9,892 nt of DNA from contig URWA01000047.1 of assembly GCA_900551445.1 (NCBI GenBank), positions 1-9,892 of the forward strand, in the 5' to 3' direction. Shown piece after piece: positions 7,110-9,892 of this stretch (positions are counted from its first letter, which is position 1; the number at the start of each line of letters is the position of its first letter). The stretch comes from an uncultured Bacteroides sp. (GTDB taxonomy: Bacteria; Bacteroidota; Bacteroidia; Bacteroidales; Bacteroidaceae). Made by a program: the position numbers and the translations under genes. The notes beneath the pieces were generated by a model. It saw nothing but the letters and a program-made list of their open reading frames with translations. It was not told the origin of the DNA and searched no databases.

Positions 7110-7235
7110 AAACGCAAGTGCATTTAAAACAAAACGCCTTTGCGTTTTCTCCAAAACGTAAGTGCGTTTCATGTCAAACGCAAAGGCGTTTCAGGGAAAA
7201 CGTAAAGGCGTTTGACTCCAAACGTCGAAGCGTTT
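7110..7235. repeat. Array of six 16-bp palindromic units at exact 22-bp spacing
   Basis: Units begin at 7110, 7132, 7154, 7176, 7198 and 7220, each 16 bases, separated by 6-base spacers. The pattern is AAACGY-NNNN-GCGTTT, with arms AAACGC/GCGTTT. Units 2 (7132-7147) and 4 (7176-7191) are perfect palindromic stems and exact reverse complements of each other. Units 3, 5 and 6 have T instead of C at the inner arm base (a G-T pair in RNA). Unit 1 has one mismatch. The spacers (AAAACA, TCTCCA, CATGTC, CAGGGA, GACTCC) share no sequence. The period is two DNA turns, so all units face the same side of the helix. The array fills the gap between two converging genes, where it could act as a terminator, a protein-binding array or a REP-like element. 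Confidence 0.9.
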
Positions 7236-7248
7236 TCTCACGGTTGAA

Positions 7249-7280
7249 AACCGCGTTGATTTTCAGCCGGTTATTTTTTC
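7249..7280 (+). terminator. Candidate terminator of the exonuclease-ARH operon
   Basis: AACCG (7249-7253) can pair with CGGTT (7268-7272), which is followed by ATTTTTT (7273-7279). A competing hairpin CGGTT (7241-7245) with the same AACCG is also possible. The 5-bp stem is short and the T run overlaps the last codons of the minus-strand cupin gene. The palindrome array upstream may do the main work. Confidence 0.3.
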
Positions 7281-7705
7281 AGGAAATCCGCCCGCATCGG
7301 GGAGAAACAGTCAATCAGCAATCCGGCTTCCAGGCACTTGCAGCCATGAAGCACATCCGGTTCCATGTAGATGCCGTCGCCTGCAGACACTACCTGCGTC
7401 TTCCCGCCCACGGTAAACTCGAACTTTCCGCTGACCACGTAAGTGGTCTGGGTGTGGTAATGCGTGTGGGCAGTACCTACGGCACCCTTCTCGAACTTCA
7501 CCTTCACCAGCATCACCTGTCCGTCGTATCCCATCACCTGACGAGTCACTCCCTCGCCGGCAGGTTCCCACTCGGTGTTTTTCTCCAAAATGAATGTTTC
7601 ACTCCGTGTTTTCTTGACGGGATTCTCACCTGTCACATTCTCCGCACCGGCCGACAATGTTCCTGCCATGGCCAATGCACACATCAGTCCCCACAGTCTT
7701 TTCAT
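7271..7705 (-). CDS. Exported KdgF-like cupin (144 aa)
   Basis: This is a single cupin domain preceded by a signal peptide (residues 1-21, MKRLWGLMCALAMAGTLSAGA). The metal site is HTHYHTQ (His80, His82, His84, Gln86), with a second-motif His120 in MEPDVLHG. The end LIDCFSPMRADFLKK is very like KdgF, the cupin that helps open unsaturated uronates during pectin and alginate breakdown. In classical cupins the first motif carries a Glu after the His residues; here that place is Thr-Gln, and KdgF-type proteins also use Gln. KdgF itself is usually cytoplasmic, so the signal peptide suggests a periplasmic variant. No pectinase or transport genes are nearby, so the assignment rests on sequence alone. 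It has its own -7 box at 7743-7750. Confidence 0.8.
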   Translation of the reverse strand: MKRLWGLMCALAMAGTLSAGAENVTGENPVKKTRSETFILEKNTEWEPAGEGVTRQVMGYDGQVMLVKVKFEKGAVGTAHTHYHTQTTYVVSGKFEFTVGGKTQVVSAGDGIYMEPDVLHGCKCLEAGLLIDCFSPMRADFLKK

Positions 7706-7742
7706 ATTTTTCCGTATTAAAAATGGTTCTGTATTTCTCCGT

Positions 7743-7750
7743 CAAAGATA
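7743..7750 (-). promoter_or_regulatory. -7 box of the cupin gene
   Basis: The minus strand reads TATCTTTG, an exact TAnnTTTG match, followed by ACGGA. The same 13 bases TATCTTTGACGGA precede the neighbouring gene at 7792-8370. The leader to the ATG is about 30 bases. Confidence 0.6.
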
Positions 7751-7791
7751 GTGCAAAGACGTTGATTTACATCGTTTGCGGGCACAATTTT

Positions 7792-8370
7792 TCAAGCCGG
7801 AAAACCGCCCGGCATCTGGCTCAACTGCACTTTCTCGAACTTGTAGCCCAGGCGTTTCAGCTCGATGGCCGCCCCTATGCGGAACATCGTCCGGCAGGCA
7901 CGGGCAAACACGTGGAAAGCCCGCGGACTCTGTGGCTCAATCTGCTCGTGGCGGATGGCATCGACCGCATACTGTGCACAACGGCGAATCACTTTCTCCA
8001 GGCGAGCGGCCTCCACCCCGTCGAGCGGCAAGCCCAGCAGGTCGTGTACGATGTGCTCGTCCATGTCGTCAAAGCCCTGCTCCCCGTAGTACGACTGGTA
8101 AGTGGCCTGCATGCACGCCTCCCAGTCCTCGTCCCAGTGGCAGGCCACCCCCAGTCCCAGGTAAGCCGCCCAAGCCACCGACACCGTGGGATAGTCGGGA
8201 ATCTGCTCCACGGCATCGGCCATGTATTCCGGTGCCAGGTCGTGCCAGCGCTTGTCCAGGTCCTCAGTGGCCAGCAGCGTGCCGTCGAGCACCCCTTCAT
8301 TGGTACACAAATGCAACAAATTCTGCTGCAATCTCTCTTCAAAATGCTTCAAATATTCTGTATCAATCAT
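7792..8370 (-). CDS. Conserved protein of unknown function (192 aa)
   Basis: I do not recognise a named domain. The protein appears cytoplasmic, with no signal peptide or membrane helix, and mostly helical. It is acidic in the first two thirds, with CHWDEDWEACMQATYQSYYG and FDDMDEHIVHDLLGLPLDG near residues 78-120. A more basic C-terminus follows (IELKRLGYKFEKVQLSQ). Several His, Asp and Glu residues cluster in the middle, but no known metal-binding pattern is clear. The GC-rich codon use matches the neighbouring core genes. It is followed by the cupin gene on the same strand, but each has its own copy of the same promoter sequence, so they look co-regulated rather than strictly one operon. 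The ATG lies 19 bases below the -7 box. Confidence 0.75.
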   Translation of the reverse strand: MIDTEYLKHFEERLQQNLLHLCTNEGVLDGTLLATEDLDKRWHDLAPEYMADAVEQIPDYPTVSVAWAAYLGLGVACHWDEDWEACMQATYQSYYGEQGFDDMDEHIVHDLLGLPLDGVEAARLEKVIRRCAQYAVDAIRHEQIEPQSPRAFHVFARACRTMFRIGAAIELKRLGYKFEKVQLSQMPGGFPA

Positions 8371-8389
8371 ATTTTTCTGAATTTTCCGT

Positions 8390-8397
8390 CAAAGATA
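8390..8397 (-). promoter_or_regulatory. -7 box of the 192-residue protein gene
   Basis: The minus strand reads TATCTTTG and continues ACGGA, identical over 13 bases to the cupin promoter. The transcript would start near 8383, giving a leader of only about 12 bases. Confidence 0.6.
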
Positions 8398-8473
8398 AGT
8401 GTTATGCGACACATTTCGCAGTTTACGAACAGGATTTTGCAGGAAAATATAGCGGAGATTCCATGGATATGAC

Positions 8474-8481
8474 TAAATTTG
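8474..8481 (+). promoter_or_regulatory. Possible -7 box of the nuclease operon
   Basis: TAAATTTG matches TAnnTTTG and lies 61 bases before the ATG at 8543. The nearest upstream TTTG (8436-8439) is too far to be its -33 partner. The interval 8398-8542 holds no gene; a 17-codon frame at 8463 is not considered real. Confidence 0.35.
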
Positions 8482-8542
8482 GCATAGCTTATCCCGCAAA
8501 TTGTAGAATCACATAAACCTTATAAAACAGAATTATAGACCA

Positions 8543-9489
8543 ATGGCAACAACGATGTACGGCAACCAGTGTGAAAGCGACAATGCTTTTACTAAAAAAG
8601 CGAGACTGCTCCAGTCAATGTATCGGGTGGAATTAGACGAAGAGGAAGGAGTCGGACCGACAAGAACTTCCAAGCAAAAGTATGGAAACATGATCAGTGG
8701 TGGTGAAGTGTCTGGAAAGAACTTCCTAATGAAAGAAACCTTCGAATATGCCAAAGAAAGAGTACGAAACAAAAAAAGCACGAGACTATTGATGAGTTCC
8801 GACTATTCAACAATCTGCTTTCAAGCATGCCGATGGCATTCAACCTGTTCCACCCCATCATGTTACTTCTGAAACAGCAACCGAAAAAAGTAACACTCGC
8901 CCTACAGTCGGTTTTCAAGAACATCCCGATATGCGAGGTCACGGAAATTGGGTTGGAATTTATACCGACTCCAATTGAAAAATACACAAAAGACAAGTCG
9001 GCCATGGATGCCTACATCAAGTTCCAGGATACCAAAGGTGGCAAGTCTATAATCGCCATCGAGACAAAATATACAGATGTGCTCGGAGTAAATGAGGCAC
9101 GCAATTGCATGGAACAAAAACAATTGCTCATCGACACCCATCTATTCAATGAAGAATTCCAAAGGCTGCTTAAAAAGGGAGAAATAAAACTTACACAAAT
9201 CTACCGAAATCTTTTGCTGACTGAACGTTACCGAATAGTGGAAGGGCTGAAAGATTCTTATTCAGTGGTGCTATCGCCCAAAGAGCATCCGTCTACAGAA
9301 GAAGAAATAAGGTCAGTGACCCGCTATCTAAAACCAGAATACCCCTATAAGCTGAGCGCAATAACCTTGGAGGACTTTGTGGATACAATGATTCGATTCC
9401 TTCCGAGAGATTATGCCCAGATTTATGAGAAGTTTAAAGAAAGATACTTAGCATTTGAGAAGGTAAATTTAAGCCAGATAAAATTATGA
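8543..9489 (+). pseudogene. PGN_0703-type restriction endonuclease-like protein, frameshifted
   Basis: Two overlapping frames together give one protein of about 315 residues of the PGN_0703-type PD-(D/E)XK nuclease family. The first frame (from 8543) carries KYGNMISGGEVSGKNF and YAKERVRNKK. The second, from about 8782, carries ETIDEFRLFNNLLSSMPMAF, a family hallmark, and the catalytic part: SAMDAYIKF (Asp156 of the restored protein) and IAIETKYTD (Glu174, Lys176). The frames separate at a run of seven A residues (8771-8777); eight A residues would restore one continuous reading frame. This may be a true mutation, a switchable tract, transcript slippage or a sequencing error. Without correction the first frame ends at 8872 after 109 residues and lacks the active site. 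The AT-rich composition differs from the genes to its left, suggesting transfer. The next nuclease gene overlaps by ATGA. Confidence 0.85.
8771..8777 (+). other. A7 tract at the frameshift point
   Basis: Seven consecutive A residues follow AAC at codon 76. Reading upstream of the tract is in one frame and the family-like sequence downstream is in the -1 frame. One added A, or a -1 slip on AAA-AAA-A, joins them as NKKKHETIDEF. Confidence 0.8.
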
Positions 9490-9839
9490 CAGAAGAAATT
9501 GCCAATAGACTATTAAATGATTTTTCTATATTACCGAAGAAAAATACAGATCCAACCTTTATGGAAATCTGTCAGATGGGAGGTGACAGATTTGAGGAAA
9601 GATGTAGTCAAATCTTAAAATTCTATTTTAATCCATGTGCAGCTCATGGATTAAAAGGATTGTTCATTGATTCGCTGCTGGAATTGATGCAGTGTACAGA
9701 CTATTACAGCATAAAGAGCGCCAAAGTAACCACAGAAGAGGTTACTACGGATAACAAACGGATTGACATTATTGTCGAAACCGATAATTTTGTCATGGCA
9801 ATAGAGAATAAGATTGGGGCAAGACTTTATAATCCACTT
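9486..9839 (+). pseudogene. Second PD-(D/E)XK nuclease, cut off by an IS end
   Basis: The 118 native residues match the N-terminal part of PD-(D/E)XK superfamily proteins of the PDDEXK_4 type: FMEICQMGGDRFEERCSQIL, then KRIDIIVETDNFVMAIENKIGA. The catalytic residues are Asp94, Glu107 and Lys109. The native sequence stops at YNPL (codon 118 ends at 9839). The next codons, HCRPEKIL, are IS sequence with a stop at 9864-9866, so the rest of the protein is missing from the window. The ATG shares ATGA with the stop of the upstream nuclease gene, which implies coupled translation. Family members are usually far longer than this fragment. The pairing with a PGN_0703-type nuclease in an AT-rich accessory region suggests defence or modified-DNA cleavage, but this is inference. 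I am unsure whether the fragment folds. Confidence 0.8.
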
Positions 9840-9892
9840 CACTGCCGTCCGGAGAAAATTCTCTAAAGCAGCTATTATCAATTAATACTCAA
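9840..9892. mobile_element. IS4-like insertion sequence end running off the right edge
   Basis: From position 9840 the sequence reads CACTGCCGTCCGGAGAAAAT, the same IS tip as at the left edge but in the opposite orientation. It begins exactly where the nuclease reading frame loses similarity to its family. The match with the left edge runs over 55 bases, including two bases (9838-9839) that may be flank. Confidence 0.75.

Noticed and set aside
7110..7235. CRISPR-like layout of repeats and unique spacers
   Set aside because: Repeats are 16 bp and spacers only 6 bp, far too short to guide targeting, and no cas gene is present.
7118..7720. Plus-strand open frame of 200 codons spanning the palindrome array
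   Set aside because: It reads through the array and antisense to the cupin gene, and shows no protein-like pattern of its own.
7657..8516. Long plus-strand open frames of 246-271 codons
   Set aside because: They lie antisense to the well-formed minus-strand gene at 7792-8370. Their Pro/Arg/Ser-rich or low-complexity translations look like the opposite strand of GC-rich coding DNA.
1..9892. The whole window as a single transposon with 55-bp terminal inverted repeats
   Set aside because: No target duplication is shared by the flanks just inside the tips (AATGAATAT on the left, AATCCACTT on the right). The tips match an IS4-type end, and a gene is cut at one of them.

Overview
The window looks like part of a gut-type member of the Bacteroidota (Bacteroides, Phocaeicola, Parabacteroides or a close relative). 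The reasons are repeated TAnnTTTG -7 boxes 20-60 bases upstream of starts, A-rich leaders with few strong Shine-Dalgarno sites, an IS4-family element, a DUF3943 outer-membrane-type protein and a PGN_0703-type nuclease. Base composition is mosaic: positions 1-3000 and 8400-9892 are AT-rich, while 4100-8370 is clearly GC-richer. This fits a chromosomal core flanked by accessory DNA. No tRNA, rRNA or CRISPR array was seen.

Layout. Bases 1-53 and 9840-9892 are the same insertion-sequence end in opposite orientations, so the window stops inside IS copies on both sides. Next come a secreted protein of unknown function (290-1012, +) and a small membrane-anchored gene (-) that is split by a complete 1308-bp IS4-family element. 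That element (1574-2881) has 18-bp inverted ends and a 9-bp target duplication, AAGTAATGG. Its own transposase carries a TAA inside the catalytic Y(2)R(3)E(6)K motif. A three-helix membrane protein (3139-3954, +) and a DUF3943 protein (4116-5690, +) follow, each with its own -7 box.

The GC-richer core then holds a two-gene unit: a DEDDh 3'-5' exonuclease (5791-6282) and an ADP-ribosylglycohydrolase (6300-7094), 17 bases apart. Convergent to it are a periplasmic KdgF-like cupin (7271-7705, -) and a conserved protein of unknown function (7792-8370, -). Both minus-strand genes start from the same 13-base promoter/leader sequence. Between the converging genes lies a striking array of six 16-bp palindromic units at exactly 22-bp spacing (7110-7235).

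The right end is an AT-rich two-nuclease operon. It has a PGN_0703-type PD-(D/E)XK restriction-endonuclease-like gene (8543-9489), broken or switched by a one-base change at an A7 tract, followed with an ATGA overlap by a second PD-(D/E)XK gene (9486-9839). An IS end cuts the second gene directly after its catalytic motif. This pair is the best candidate for an undescribed defence or DNA-processing system, but in this copy both genes are damaged.
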